The notes beneath the pieces were generated by a model. It was not told where the DNA came from, searched no databases, and was given only the letters and a program-made list of their open reading frames with translations. The translations under genes and the position numbers were made by a program. From Loxodes magnus (taxonomy: Eukaryota > Ciliophora > Karyorelictea > Loxodida > Loxodidae), in the NCBI GenBank assembly GCA_946699065.1, contig CAMPDV010001270.1, positions 1 through 64,000 of the forward strand: 64,000 nucleotides of DNA, in the 5' to 3' direction. Of the stretch, positions 24,405-37,927 are shown in pieces; position 1 is the stretch's first letter, and each line of letters starts with the position of its first letter.

Positions 24405-24834
24405 AATAATAAATAATAAATAAATAAAAGTGATTATAGAGCGCGTGGTACCTCATTGGCGCGCAGCTCTTTCAATATTAATATTTAATATTAAGAAAAT
24501 GTTCTCAAAAGCTTCGATTTCATTCTATTCGTCCAAAGAGTCACTTCATCTTCTCCAAATGGGGAATCTTCTTATTAAAAATTATTCTAAAATCTTGAGT
24601 CAAATGCTTCAGTCTTCTTGAATAAGGTCCAAATAAGAGATAGTTATTAAGTCGGTAATTAGAAGGCCCGTCAGTCAAGCTTTCATACTGCAAGAGAGAA
24701 CCCTCGGAGTAAGTTAGGTATGTCTCAACGGAGCTTATCCACCCTTCCCCATGGTGGTATCTAGTGCGAGATTACTCGCAGAGCAGTATACACTGCACCA
24801 GATTGCCTACTAGTTTGGCTGACGCGGCCGACAT
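24405..24834 (-). mobile_element. SINE-like family 2, well-preserved copy
   Basis: The minus strand begins ATGTCGGCCGCGTCAGCCAA and carries GGTGCAGTGTATACTGCTCT, GAGTAATCTCGCAC, GGGGAAGGGTGGATAAGCTC, TTGACTGACGGGCCTTCTAA and TTAATATTAAATATTAATAT. It ends in AAAGAGCTGCGCGCCAATGA and the hairpin tail. The closest relatives are at 43641-44055 and 60288-60715. The inner AT palindrome and CG-containing head are conserved in all young copies. Confidence 0.85.
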
Positions 24835-24865
24835 AATTTTATAAATATATAATAATAGATGTTTA

Positions 24866-25530
24866 AAAGGCAAACAAACAAAATTTATCAATTAAACATA
24901 AATTTGTTCATATTATAAAATAAAAACATTTTTAGATTTATTTTCTAAATAAATTCCCTTTTGCAAAGTTATTTATTTATTTAATTAAACTTATCTTATT
25001 ATCAAAATATTTGTTTTAGTCATTAATTTTTTCATATATAGCTATAAAGCAAAATAAATTTTTATCTATCTTTTCGAAATAAGTAAGAAAATTAAAATTT
25101 CAATTGTCAATCGAAAATATTTTTATTACGAGATAAAATTGAAATTCTATTATCAAAATAATATTTATATTTTTCTTATTTTCAGATCATTTTTCAAGAA
25201 AGTTTAAAAATTTAATATTTTAGCTAAAGTAGATTTATTTTCGGTGCACTTTTTAATTTTACTGTTTCCTATTAAATTTTTTCCTTATTACTTTCACTTA
25301 TAGATAAACTATCAAAGCTTTTCTCCTTACTTAATAAAGTATAATTTTTTTGAAATAATTAGATAGCTTAAAAAATTACAACCAGTGAAAGATTTATTTT
25401 CCTTATTTTGTTTACATTTTTTAATTAAACCATTAAAATACTTATAACTAGTTTTAAACCTAATGAGCAAAGATATAAGAAATATTTCTAAGTTAGTTAA
25501 GATTTATTCTTCTAAAGATATTTATGACTA
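24866..25530 (-). CDS. possible gene, unknown (weak)
   Basis: The minus strand shows a coding-like stretch: TLLSKEKSFDSLSISESN, KEKIQQETVKLKSAPKINLL, then an aromatic, Trp-rich part with Trp as TGA (FKLSWKMIWKQEKYKYYF, YIWKNQWLKQIFW). Upstream in a neighbouring frame is LEEQILTNLEIFLISLLIRF. Frames do not join cleanly and no start is clear. It lies downstream of, and on the same strand as, the coiled-coil gene ending at 25740. It may be that gene's neighbour or A+T-rich noise. Confidence 0.25.
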
Positions 25531-25739
25531 AAACATTAATTAAAATACCTTTAAATGCTAATATTTTTATTTACTTTTATAATCAAACGCAAAATTCACA
25601 TTTTTTTCTCTTATTCATTTTAAAATTTATAAGCTTAATTATATATTTTGTGATCTACAGTAACTACCATTCCAAAATTAAATTGATAAAGCTTTTTAAA
25701 ATAAATATTACATATGCATTTAATAATAATAATAATATA

Positions 25740-26544
25740 CTAAATTAAAGTGTTCGTATCTCGGGGATTTTAAACCCTTCAATACATACCTCCAGATTTC
25801 GTTCCTTGAGGTTTAAAATTAAAGTTCGGGACTCCCAGTTTTTTTGGAGTTCTGGCACTCCCTACAAAAACATCTTTCTAAATATTCTTCCATCTTTGAC
25901 TACATAATTCTTGACAGTTCTCTCCAAATCTCTTCACAGTTTCTTCTCTGTTTATCCAAATATATCTTGCATCTCTTTTATATGTGGAGGCTTGATTTGC
26001 ACAGGTAGCACAGTTTGACGATCCTTCTGGGAGGAGTTATCTCTATGAGTTTTATGTATTCTAGTTCCATTTTATTTTAAGCTAAGGTTTAAGATTAAAT
26101 TATTTTTCTCCCAAAAGTTTCACTTCAATTTCCTGTTTCATTAATCTTTCTTCATTATTTTACTTTTCTATAATAATTTTTGATTTTCTTTCTTTAATAT
26201 TTATACTTCTTCTTATAGGTTACAGATATATTTCATAAGTTATTCTATTATTAGCTATTCATCATTTTTCTATTTCTACATTATTTTTTAGTTACCACTT
26301 TTCATGTAGTTGCTTGATCGTGGCTATGGGAGTAAAAAGTTTCGCTTGCTTTAATTAGTTTCTGTTGATTTAATTTCTTATTCAATTTAAGATTATCTTT
26401 ATTTTTCAAAATTTGGGAGTTAAAGAGTCTAAGAAAATTATTATGTTATTAAAGAAAAATTAATAGAAGAAGAATTAGAAGTATCTAGCTTTCTTTCCTT
26501 TTTCTATGGAACTGGAAAAAACCCTTTTTGAGACCTTCTGCCAT
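25740..26544 (-). CDS. coiled-coil protein with two likely tiny introns
   Basis: Starts ATGGCAGAAG and ends at TAG, about 255 codons once two short gaps are removed. A GT-AG stretch of 23 nt (or 11) just after the first codons, and one of 14 nt near 26.15 kb, each restore one frame; start and end are then in phase. The product has a Ser-rich N part, a leucine-zipper-like helix (CNLQEEVQILKKENQKLLQK), ERLMKQEIEVKLLGEK, and a distinctive C part (SSNCATCANQAST, GSARTPKKLGVPNFNFKPQG, then GGMYWRVQNPRDTN with W as TGA). Possibly cytoskeletal; I recognise no family. A +1 frame offers a CCHC knuckle but has a worse codon pattern. Confidence 0.55.
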
Positions 26545-26766
26545 TTTATTTTTTTATATGCATTTAATTTGATTCTAAAAGCTATTACAACTTTATCATA
26601 CAAGCATACAATTTTTTAAAGTTAAACTAATTTGCCTTTAATTAGATAATTTATGAAAATGATATAAGTTTAAAATTAGTTTGCTTATTTATCTAAATAA
26701 ATAGATAGATATTTCATATTTTTTGAGTTTATTTTAAGGCGACTATTTATATATATTTATTAATAT

Positions 26767-27741
26767 TTAGTTAGACAATATCATCTAAATTTTAAGTATA
26801 TTAATTGAAGGATTTTCATAAATTTATTTGTTTAAATTACGAAAATATTTCTTTAATTTTAAGGTTAAATATGAATAAACTGTTCTTAGTTAAGCTGAAT
26901 TAGTTATCAGATAATTTATACAAGCTCATTGTTCTATTTTCTTTGAATATTTCTCTCTAAAGACACTAGTCATAGAAACCAAAATAATTAAAAATTTATT
27001 TAAATGCTATAAAACATTTTATCAGTTACGTTCCTTATTCATTCGTTAATATATTACTCTTTGTAGAATTCAAGGGAAATCTATTCTTTATGTAAGATTA
27101 AAATAAAATTGAAGAAACTTATATAAAAATGCTAGCAATTTATTCTTTAAAAGCATAATTCTAAAAATATAGTTGGCTCCTTTTAAGTTTTAAGATATTT
27201 AGCTTAGTATAAAAAAACTTAGAAATATACTTATAATAAGCTCCATTCAAACCTTTATAAATTTTATCATACTTTAAAAAGCAAAATTTTAGTTTCATTC
27301 GATCGTTTTTTATTCACTATTACTTAATTTTTATTCTTAACAAGCAAGTTTGCTTTTGCGTTTTTTTATTTTTTCCTTATATTCCTAAAGATATATTGTT
27401 TTAAGTTACTTAGAAATCTAAAAAATTTGTAGCCTAATTTTAAAAATAGCTTTAAGCTTCGCTAAGTTATTTAAAACGTCTTTACACAATGATATAAAGA
27501 CTTATTTTGATTGTTCCTTTAAGATAGAATTAATAAGCTATTATTAGATTTTCGAATATTCTAGGATAATAATTTATATCGAAGATTTTATTGCCATTGC
27601 AGTTTCGATTTCCATTTAAATAAAGTCAAAAATAAAATAGATTTAATATAACTTTTGAGTTTCTCTAAGTAAAAAAAGGAAATTATAGCTAATTTAAGCC
27701 TAATTGTTAGAATCATTAAGCAATTAATTTACAAAATCCAT
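26767..27741 (-). CDS. probable helical protein, unknown
   Basis: From MDFVNQLLNDSNNQAQISY the frame runs about 324 residues. It includes KEQSKQVFISLCKDVLNNLA, YKEKIKKRKSKLACQEQ, a hydrophobic stretch (MELIISIFLSFFIL) and YSKKIEQWACINYLIT. Five Trp codons are all TGA (IEWNQN, KVWMEL, FPWILQ, RNWQNV, EQWACI). The first-position purine pattern fits coding. As all frames are open here, this is supported only by composition. The same frame continues into the gene at 26544, so the two could be one long gene. It is transcribed away from the gene at 28155. Confidence 0.4.
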
Positions 27742-28154
27742 AAAAACCTTAACAATAGCTATCTCCAATGTAATACCAATATAAAAATGTTTATACTTTC
27801 GCTATTTAAATAACACTTCTTAGATTATTATAAACTACTAAAAACACTTTAAATTTCTTTATTTATAAGTAACCATTAACAAATTTAAGATACAGCTATA
27901 ATAACAAATTTTATCATTCTTTATCCCTTTATCTTTTTTATTTTTCCTTTAAGAGTTTATTTTTTTTATAGTCTAATCTTACTCTAGCTATCTATAAGGG
28001 GACAAACTTACTTGTTATTTAGATTTATCTTATAAGGTTTTCTCTTATGTATTGAATTAACTAGGTAAGCAATGCTTATTTCATTTTAACTTATTCTATT
28101 ATCGTTTTTTTATTTATAGCTTAAACTTATTTTTCTTTATAAATCATTTTAAAT

Positions 28155-28787
28155 ATGGGCCAAGTACACCCTACCAAATCTAAAAAAATCAATCCTTCTG
28201 AAGGGTAACGCCTAGTACTAGCGTTTTACGGATAAGCTTGTTGTGGTCAGTCGAATGGGTTTGAGGAGAGAGATTTGTAGTAAATACCACAATAATTGAG
28301 CGAAAAAGGAATAACAGACTAGTAATGAAAGTAATGGATAGAACTTTATGATAGAGATGTAAAGCCTCATAGTAATAATTGTTGTTGTGTTTTTTGGATA
28401 GTAGTTGCTTGGACATTTGTTATACCAGGATTTTTTGTTCTATGTTGTCCTTGAGGCAACTGTAGTAAGTATAATCAAGGAATGAAACAGTGGATGCATA
28501 CAATTAATGAATAACTTCCACCAGAAATGTATGTCAAAGCTTAAACAATGGTAGCATCAAGAAATGATACAACTATAGAAGTTTCAACTCTTTCGTTTGC
28601 TTTAACATCCGAGGAATCTGAAAAATTGAAAAAGGAGCCTATAAGAGTGAATGAATGTTCATGTTGTGATTGTTGTCATACATACTGTCCATCGGAGAAT
28701 TCTCTAGTGATTTGAAAAAAACATTTAGGAATCTATGACATACTTTACCTAATTATCTTTCCTAGTGTTATATTTTTAATATTTTAA
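28155..28787 (+). CDS. Cys-rich membrane protein, likely N-myristoylated, unknown family
   Basis: Begins MGQVHPTKSKK, with Gly2 and a basic, Ser-containing start that suits N-myristoylation. Then come RLVLAFYGQACCGQSNGFEE and GITDQQWKQWIELYDRDVKP, with the first W as TGA and the second as TGG. A Cys cluster (NNCCCVF) leads into one membrane segment (WIVVAWTFVIPGFFVLCC) and CPWGNCSKYNQGMKQWMHTI. Near residue 175 is a second cluster, CSCCDCCHTYC. A TGA at 28713 either ends the protein at about 186 residues or is Trp, in which case a second membrane helix (YDILYLIIFPSVIFLIF) follows to TAA at 28785. The codon pattern is strong. No family recognised. Confidence 0.75.
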
Positions 28788-28920
28788 GAATCATAAAGTA
28801 AATAAATCATTTTCTAAGATAACAAAAATGTGTTATTTATTTAAAGTCATTTAGATAATACATTATATATAAGATAATTTGAACTATGCTTTAAGAATTG
28901 CTAAGCTAAATTTTTTGCTA

Positions 28921-30222
28921 TGAATTTAGTTTTAAAATCCAAATATCCTCTTCCTAGAAAAATGCCTAAAAATTATTACAAGCTACATCTACAGTTTTGA
29001 TTGAGTAAAACTTACAATTAATGTAGATAAATGTGAAGTAATATATTACTATAAAGCTCAATGGGATTCCAATTGCTTAAAAAGATGAAGTTACCTACTT
29101 AGAATATTAGTTAGGAATAAAATAAAATTACAAATTACATTGTACAGCAGTAGCTACCAAACACAGAGTATCTATTTAAAAAGCTACTGCAATACTTTCT
29201 AAATATGTTTTAGTATCCCCTCTCAGCTTAAAAATTCTTTATAGAACTTTTATTTTACCTAAAGTTTAATATGGAAGTGATATTACTCCGTGAGCTACTA
29301 TTTCTGGAATTAGAGGAATAAAAAGCAAGATAGCAAAATCGTAAAGGTTTATTTCAAGATAGGCGTTTAGATCTTAAGAATTCACATTCAATGATTCATG
29401 CTTTTTTGATCTAAACTGGCTTCCTTTTACACATAAGGTAACTCAAAAGTTAATGCACTTTTATTAAAAAGTAATATAATACAGCAAAGAAAATCCTAAC
29501 TAGGACACAGCTTTTTATTAGAAAAAGACACTAAATTTAATTTACCATACTAGAAACATATAAAGAAATGTATCAATTTGTATAATTTTGACATGTCACA
29601 TGTTTAGAATAATATGGATTTTTATAAACTCACGGAATAAAAAATAAAACATAAATTCTTAATGGAATGTCTCTCTATAAATACACTTATGCCAACAGTA
29701 AAAAGAATTATAGACTAAATAGAAAATAATTAAAGTGTATTTCCTGAAATTACTTACACTAAATATAATAAACACTATATTAGAGAGACTATTTCCATCT
29801 ATAAACTAAGAAATTTTTCTTATAATTTTCAATAAGAACTCAGTAATCATCACATTATCGTTAGATATAGCATTATTTGCTTATGTGGCTAAGACTTTGA
29901 TGAAACTGATCATATTTTTGAATGCTAATACTATGCAGATATTATTGAGGAATTCGAAAGTCATAAAGCTCTTAAAGAAAAAGACAAAAAGAAACTAATT
30001 CTTTATGACTAAAACTATATAAGCAAACATCTTTCAAAAAATCAAATTCCTAAAATAGACAAATTAATCAAAAATTTTAATTCCAAATTACTCAAAAAGT
30101 GTCTTAAAATGTTTAAACTACAAGATGAGTTGTTAGAAGAATTTCTAGAGGGAAAAAAAGAAAAATTTAATCAAGAAAATAAATAAAAATATATGATAGT
30201 GAAAGAACAAGAAGAAGCTTGA
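28921..30222 (+). pseudogene. LINE 3 ORF2, truncated copy in arm 1
   Basis: It begins in the RT just at the active-site region and matches arm 2 from there. TINVDKCEVI (29.01 kb), VTYLEYQLGIK, ILSKYVLVSPLSLKILY and RTFILPKV follow. The C-terminal motif CLCGQDFDETDHIFECQYYA (29.88 kb) is the LINE CCHC-type finger. It ends EEFLEGKKEKFNQENKQKY then TGA. The RT catalytic half is missing, so it cannot be active. A (TTAA)n run near 30330 may mark the element's 3' end. Confidence 0.8.
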
Positions 30223-30356
30223 TTGACATTTGCAAACTTTTATCTTTCAACATATTTGTAATATTTATAGTCTAAGCAATATCTATTGCAACTATGTCTC
30301 AATATTCTTAAATATTGAAACTATTATATTTTAATTAATTAATTAATTGGAAATCA

Positions 30357-31600
30357 TGCAGCTTATATCATTAAGAGCTGTAGTAGATGGATCTTTTTGA
30401 GCATAAAACGAAATCCTAGAGAATTAACCGATTTTCCTTAAACTACAAAATTACATGTGATAACGTATGATAATGTTCAGAAGAAAATTGCTCCTAAACT
30501 AAGAATCAACATTGGATGGATGAATATGTCAATTAACAAAGAGGAATAACTATATATTTGAAACATAACTCAAGTAAGGTAATGGAGGCACTACAGCTCA
30601 ATGACGAAATAATAATACAAGAAAAATGAAAAGGAATAGATGAAAAATTAATGATAAAAAGCGATAAAGTTCCGCAATGATGTAAATTCCATCACACGAA
30701 TGTAGAATATAATCACCTGCAAAAATTAGAAGTGAATTAATGGAACAATTCATACAATGAATACCAAACTTCCTAAGATTCAACAAATACAGAAAACAGG
30801 AAATATGATACTTATTTAGACTACGGGCCAAATGCAATGGAGCAGAATAAACAATGAAAAGAAAGAAAAAAATCTAATAGAGAGTTAAGCATTTTAATTC
30901 TACAATTATAGAAAGGTAGATGAGATCCATATAATAGAAGATTGCAGATAATACAAAGAAGAAAGAGAATAGTTAATAGAAAATATCACGAACGTAATTA
31001 TCAGTAATAACTAATAAAAATAAGCCTTCTTAAACTCAGGCTTGAAAAAATAGTATGAGGAAATTACAAATTCGAAAATCTGATACGAACTCTACAATTA
31101 ATCAAAAAAAAAGAAATAGATTCTCACATTAAAAATTTTCTGAGAGATATATAAGAGAAAAGAAAATGGAGTTATATTTAAAAAATTCTTCCTTATTAGA
31201 AAAAAATGAGTAAAAACTACAGAGCAGGATCATCGAGCATATTTGAATTTATAATAATTTATCAAGAGGACAAAAATAAAAATATGATTTAGCAACTTTA
31301 TAGCAATTCTAAGAAAATGTAGAAAGGAACTTGCGATGCCCTCAGAAAAGACTACAAGATAGCTTAACTATCTAAAGACAAATGAAAGAGTTGTAAAAGT
31401 AATAGATAGAAATAGAATTCTACTGTTTTAAAAAGACCTAATGATGGAGATTGAATCTAATTATTCAGATTAGGATATAATGAATCTATTGGAATAAAAA
31501 TTTAGAAGATTCTGGTCTGATAAGATAATTTCCAAGAATATTCTTACTTTTGATTTTCTCTTAATTTGTGGTCAAAATATCAATGATGAAACCACATAAA
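30357..31600 (+). pseudogene. gene G, copy in arm 1 (one early frameshift)
   Basis: Same unit as 56000-57188. After MQLISLRAVVDGSFW a base is missing near 30405 relative to arm 2, then the shared frame resumes (KLHVITYDNVQKKIAPKLRI, INIGWMNMSINKEEQLYIW). In its last third arm 1 reads more smoothly than arm 2 (EQDHRAYLNLQQFIKRTKIK, FIAILRKCRKELAMPSEKTT, MEIESNYSDQDIMNLLEQK). The family is unknown. It lies just downstream of LINE 3 in the same direction. Confidence 0.45.
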
Positions 31601-32596
31601 TTAATTGATTGGTTAATTCATTCATTCATAAACTCTTTCTTCAAAATTTATAGTTTTTTTTTGTTTTTTTTGTTTTTTTTAATTTTTTAATTTTTAGATC
31701 TTAATCGGTTTTTTATTTCTAAACTAGGTTCTTTATAGATTACTTTTAAACTTCTAGTTTTTTTCTTCTTTTCATTTATAACTTTCTTATGTCGTCGATT
31801 TATATGCCTTTATCCTCTAAAACAGATTTAATTTTTTTATTTAATTTATTTCTTTTTGCTTTTAAGATTTCTGATAATTTCTTTTTCAATCATCATTGTT
31901 TCAATTTTTATTCTATTATAGCCATTTGAGTTTATAATTTTTGCTTAATTTCTATTTTTTTTGTGGTCTTATATTAATTTCTATCTGATTTATTTACATG
32001 CTTTAAGTGTTGTTAGTTTGATCTTATGAAGTACTTCAAAAAGTATTATATTTTTTCTAACAAGTGTAAAATTTTTTGCTCTTTTTTTTGTTAATAGTTC
32101 GATTTTGATTTAATTAGTCAGTTATTAGTATTTATAAATTCTTAATTTAGGTTAAACATTACTTTAACTATCTGTTCATTTTAATTCTTTTTTTTCAGTT
32201 GTAATTTCTTCAACTTTTCGTTACATTTGGTTATTTTTTATATTTTAAGCTTATTCTATATTATTAAAGTTTTGAATATTTAAGAAGCATTTCATGTTTT
32301 TTTTCTAGTTCATTGGGAAGTTATTGTTAAGTTTAATAAGAATATTATTTTTTTAAAAGATGACGTGGTTATAAATATAGTATTTTCATTCTTATTCTAA
32401 TAATATATAAGTTTTAAAAATTTTTATGTGATTTTATAAAACATTTTTTGTTTAATTTATATATATTTTTTTAATCATTTCTCATCGAATATATATACAA
32501 ATATTATTTTCATAGATCAATTGATTTATAATATGTTTTTTGTTGATAGTTATAATTTGTTAAATTTCCATAATTATATTTATATTTTAAAAAAAA

Positions 32597-33010
32597 TGGT
32601 TGTCGGCAGTTGTCAGAAAAACCATTGAACATTTGGTGTAGTGTATACTACATTGCAAGTAATCTCTCATAATAAATGCCACCAAAGGAAAAGGTGGATA
32701 AGTTAGGAAGAGATAAGCCTAACTTTCTTAAGAATTCTCGTTAGCAGTATTAATATTTGCATGAAGGGTCTACTGACGACTTAATAACTATTCTTTTCAA
32801 AAAGACAAGTATATTTAATTAAAAATTCGAGATTCATCTTTAATAAAAAAAGATTTCCGATTTATTGAAGGTGACGTATCTCATTATGATAATAAAATTA
32901 TAACAAGAAGCACGTAAACATTTTTCTTAATATGAAAGACTAATTATAAAAGTGCTGCGCATAAAAGAAGTGCTTCACACTCTATAATAATTTTTATTCA
33001 TCTTTGTTTA
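32597..33010 (+). mobile_element. SINE-like family 2, copy in arm 1
   Basis: It begins ATGGTTGTCGGCAGTTGTCA, then GTGTAGTGTATACTACATTG and GTAATCTCTCATAA, and ends in AAAGTGCTGCGCATAAAAGA with a weakened tail hairpin (GAAGTGCTTCACACTCTATA). The copy in arm 2 (54543-54958) and the diverged copy in block A sit at the same place, so the insertion is older than the duplications. Confidence 0.85.
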
Positions 33011-33383
33011 TCGATTTGTACTAAAGTCATTAAAATATTATCATTATGTATAGCATGTTTAATTTTTTTATGATATCATATTTCTTAATTTTTTTTTCTT
33101 AAATTTAATATTTTCAGAGATTCTTATTTTATTTCTTATAATTGGACTTTTAATTATTTATATTTTAGTTTTATATATTTATTTTTTACTTTTATTTTTT
33201 TAATTTCGAAATACTAAAGTATTTTTAATAAAATTTAAGTGTTTAAATTCTATCTTAATTTTATTTTTAAAGTTTAGATTTTATTTAAGTTAAATCTTTT
33301 TTTTAAATAATAAAAATATTTTATCAATTTTTATTTCAATATAATTAGTTTCTATATACTAATATTTTTTTTAATCTTTATAA

Positions 33384-35711
<2,328 letters not shown>

Positions 35712-36054
35712 TAGTAGGTAAGTTCAATTCTAACAACTATTAATTATTTAGACTGACTGGAGCAAAGTATATGCTGACTATGGATTAAGATTTTAGAATT
35801 GCGTAATGGTTAATACTATTATGAGTGCTGAGGACAAATAGAGATGCATCAAGTGATCTATTTGTAGTTAAACTGATTAATTTTTTATATTTAAGAATTT
35901 AAAAAATTGTTAAGTTTTTAATTCTAAAGGAGTACTTTTTGTTATAAAGTTCAAAGATAAAAAATTTTTCTATGTTTATGATTTTTTCTAAATCTTTTTT
36001 TGAACTTAATATTTTTTTAAAACAAAAGTTTAAACTTATAAAAAAAAGTTTTTA

Positions 36055-36861
36055 ATAATAAATAAATGGATGGACAAAAGTTCTGGTGGATTTTCAGAAT
36101 GGGGTTGAATTCTGAATTTCACCTGCGTGAGGCTTATATTTTCCCAGCAGCCACTAGAATTGATCAGTTTAGACGAATCCAATTGATTCCGGACTCGGAC
36201 GTATTTTTTAATACTCAGTTTCTGGAAAAATAAATTCCAGAAACTTGCAAAGGTTTCCGTAAAGGACTCTACTACGCTGGGCAGACCATTCCAGCAAATT
36301 CCGGAGCTTTTATGTGAATTCTAGACTCGATCGTCCAATGTTTAAGTAATCATTTTATGGAAAATTGGCGCCTTTCTGTAGTCGAAAATAAATTCTTACT
36401 TAGTCACTTTTTTGCAGTCTGGAACTTTTGTTCTGTTAAACTTTTAGTTGGACTATTGCAAAGAAGGTGCTGGGAAGAATTTTTTGGAGACATACAAGTT
36501 TTTTGCGGCTTATAACATGATAGTTGTAAGATTGTCATGCAATATCTTAAGATATTGGCAGTAAAGTTACGCAAGGGATTTTAGTGTTTATATTTCGTGA
36601 AGACTTGTAGAAATGATTATTAACTATAAATTAGGAGCATGCTTTGCAGCAATGGAGCCTTATTGGTAAGTGAAGTTGTTGTAGACATGTGCTTGCATTA
36701 ACTAAGGTAATGTAATGAATCGCAATTGGGAATTGGTGGATTCGGGCCTTATCAAGTTTATGGATTTACTTGGTTTGGCTACAAGATAAATCTTTAGTAA
36801 AGCAGATATTGATGCTTTAGACTATCAATTTAATAATATTTAGAATAAAAAAAAGTTTTTA
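36055..36861. mobile_element. 807-bp insertion with 17-bp target duplication
   Basis: The 17 bp ATAAAAAAAAGTTTTTA stands at 36038-36054 and again at 36845-36861. The matching place in arm 2 (about 51384-51405) has it once, uninterrupted, so this is a clean insertion made after the arms were duplicated. The inserted 790 bp are less A+T-rich than the flanks and hold one long reading frame. A 17-bp duplication is typical of LINE-driven insertion. No clear poly-A tail beyond the target A8 is seen, so it may be a retrocopied gene or an unknown gene-bearing element. Confidence 0.85.
36066..36812 (+). CDS. gene carried by the 807-bp insertion, unknown
   Basis: From MDGQKFWWIFRMGLNSEF the frame stays coherent for about 248 codons to a TGA at 36810, with an internal TGA at 36315 (GAFM-W-ILDSIVQCL if Trp). 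Features are REAYIFPAATRIDQFRR, LIPDSDVFFNTQF, GFRKGLYYAGQTIPANSG, several Trp and Cys, and GGFGPYQVYGFTWFGYKIN at the end. Codons are richer in G+C than in neighbouring genes, a sign of a different origin. TAA/TAG are used as Gln (LEKQIPE, GLQHDS). I recognise no family. The start codon lies only 11 bp inside the insertion, as expected of a retrocopied mRNA. Confidence 0.55.
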
Positions 36862-37207
36862 GAGCAACTGCTATTTTTTTTCTAGTGTTAGAAATTTTTT
36901 AGAAGTACATACTAGTGTTAAAAATTTTAAATTTTATTGTGTTAGAAAAATTTTTGAGTATGTATTAGAATTAATAAGTTTTAAATTTTATAGTACAGCA
37001 TTAGAATTTTTTTGAACAACGTGTTGTTGCATTTTTTGTTAGTTATTTATAAAATCTAGTCACGTTTGTTTTAATCTTATTATTATTATTTTTAAGTTGC
37101 ATAATGTGTTTTTACGACAGGGAAAATTGAATGTACTAATTTGAAATTCTTTCATATAAAAATGTTCATAAGGTAGAAGCCCTGAAAATTGCGAAAAATA
37201 AAGAAGT

Positions 37208-37690
37208 CTTTTTTTGCTCAGCGTTTTACACTATAGGGCTGAGTTGGGACGGAACAAACTGGGGGATTTCGGGATTAGTAAAGGGTCAGAAAGGAATATT
37301 TTTTTTAAGGAAATGTTTTAAGTAAAAAGGTTTTTGAAAAAAATGGGAATAAAAAAGCGAGAAATTTTTTTTTGGGTTTGGTTTTAAAAATTTTTGAATT
37401 TGGGTTTGAAAATTTTAGTCTTGGATTTGAAAATTTTGAATTGGTTTCAATTTTTTTTAGTTTTTTATTTGAAAACTTTTGATTTTGGTTTTGGTTTTGG
37501 TTTTGGTTTTTAATATTTTTAATTCTTGTGTTGTGCTTAAATTTTTTTGAATTGGGTTGTGATATTTTTTTTGATTTTTAGAGCTTCATGAAAAGAAAAA
37601 AAGTATGTAAAGCATTAATCTGTGAAAAATTTAATTTTGTTTTTTGCTCAGCTTTTTACACTGCAAGACTTTTTTCGGACGGAATAAAAT
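37208..37690. repeat. twice-repeated hairpin motif with TTTTGG tract (arm 1)
   Basis: GCTCAGCGTTTTACACTATA plus GGGCTGAG (37.22 kb) and a weaker second copy near 37.64 kb lie about 425 bp apart. Each is followed or preceded by GGACGGAA and, in the first, CTGGGGGATTTCGGGAT. Between them, around 37486-37512, runs GGTTTTGG repeated four times. The tract resembles a telomere-like repeat but matches no known ciliate telomere unit. It is kept in all three blocks. Confidence 0.7.
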
Positions 37691-37927
37691 TAAAAATATT
37701 TTGAATAAGTAGAAATTATTTTGGATTTAAAAGAAATTTATAACATATAAAACAGAATCGAAAAAAATTAAAACAAACAACTAAAAAAAGCTTACAGAAA
37801 TTAATTTATGTTAATAATAGCTTTCTAAAAAGAAAAAAAGAACAAAACAAAAAAAAAAAAAACTTTTAAAAATTGAAAAAAATAGAAGACTTTAACAAAT
37901 AAAAAAAAGATTTACAAAGTTCTTTAA

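Noticed and set aside
25615-26070. Frame with a CCHC knuckle (CYLCKSSLHIQKRC)
   Set aside because: The spacing matches a zinc knuckle, but the overlapping frame has a more A+T-rich third position and joins the upstream coiled coil, so the knuckle is probably coincidental. A check would be transcript or homologue data.
30598-30837. Minus-strand 79-residue ORF
   Set aside because: Opposite-strand shadow of gene G. The same stretch recurs in arm 2 only because the DNA is duplicated.
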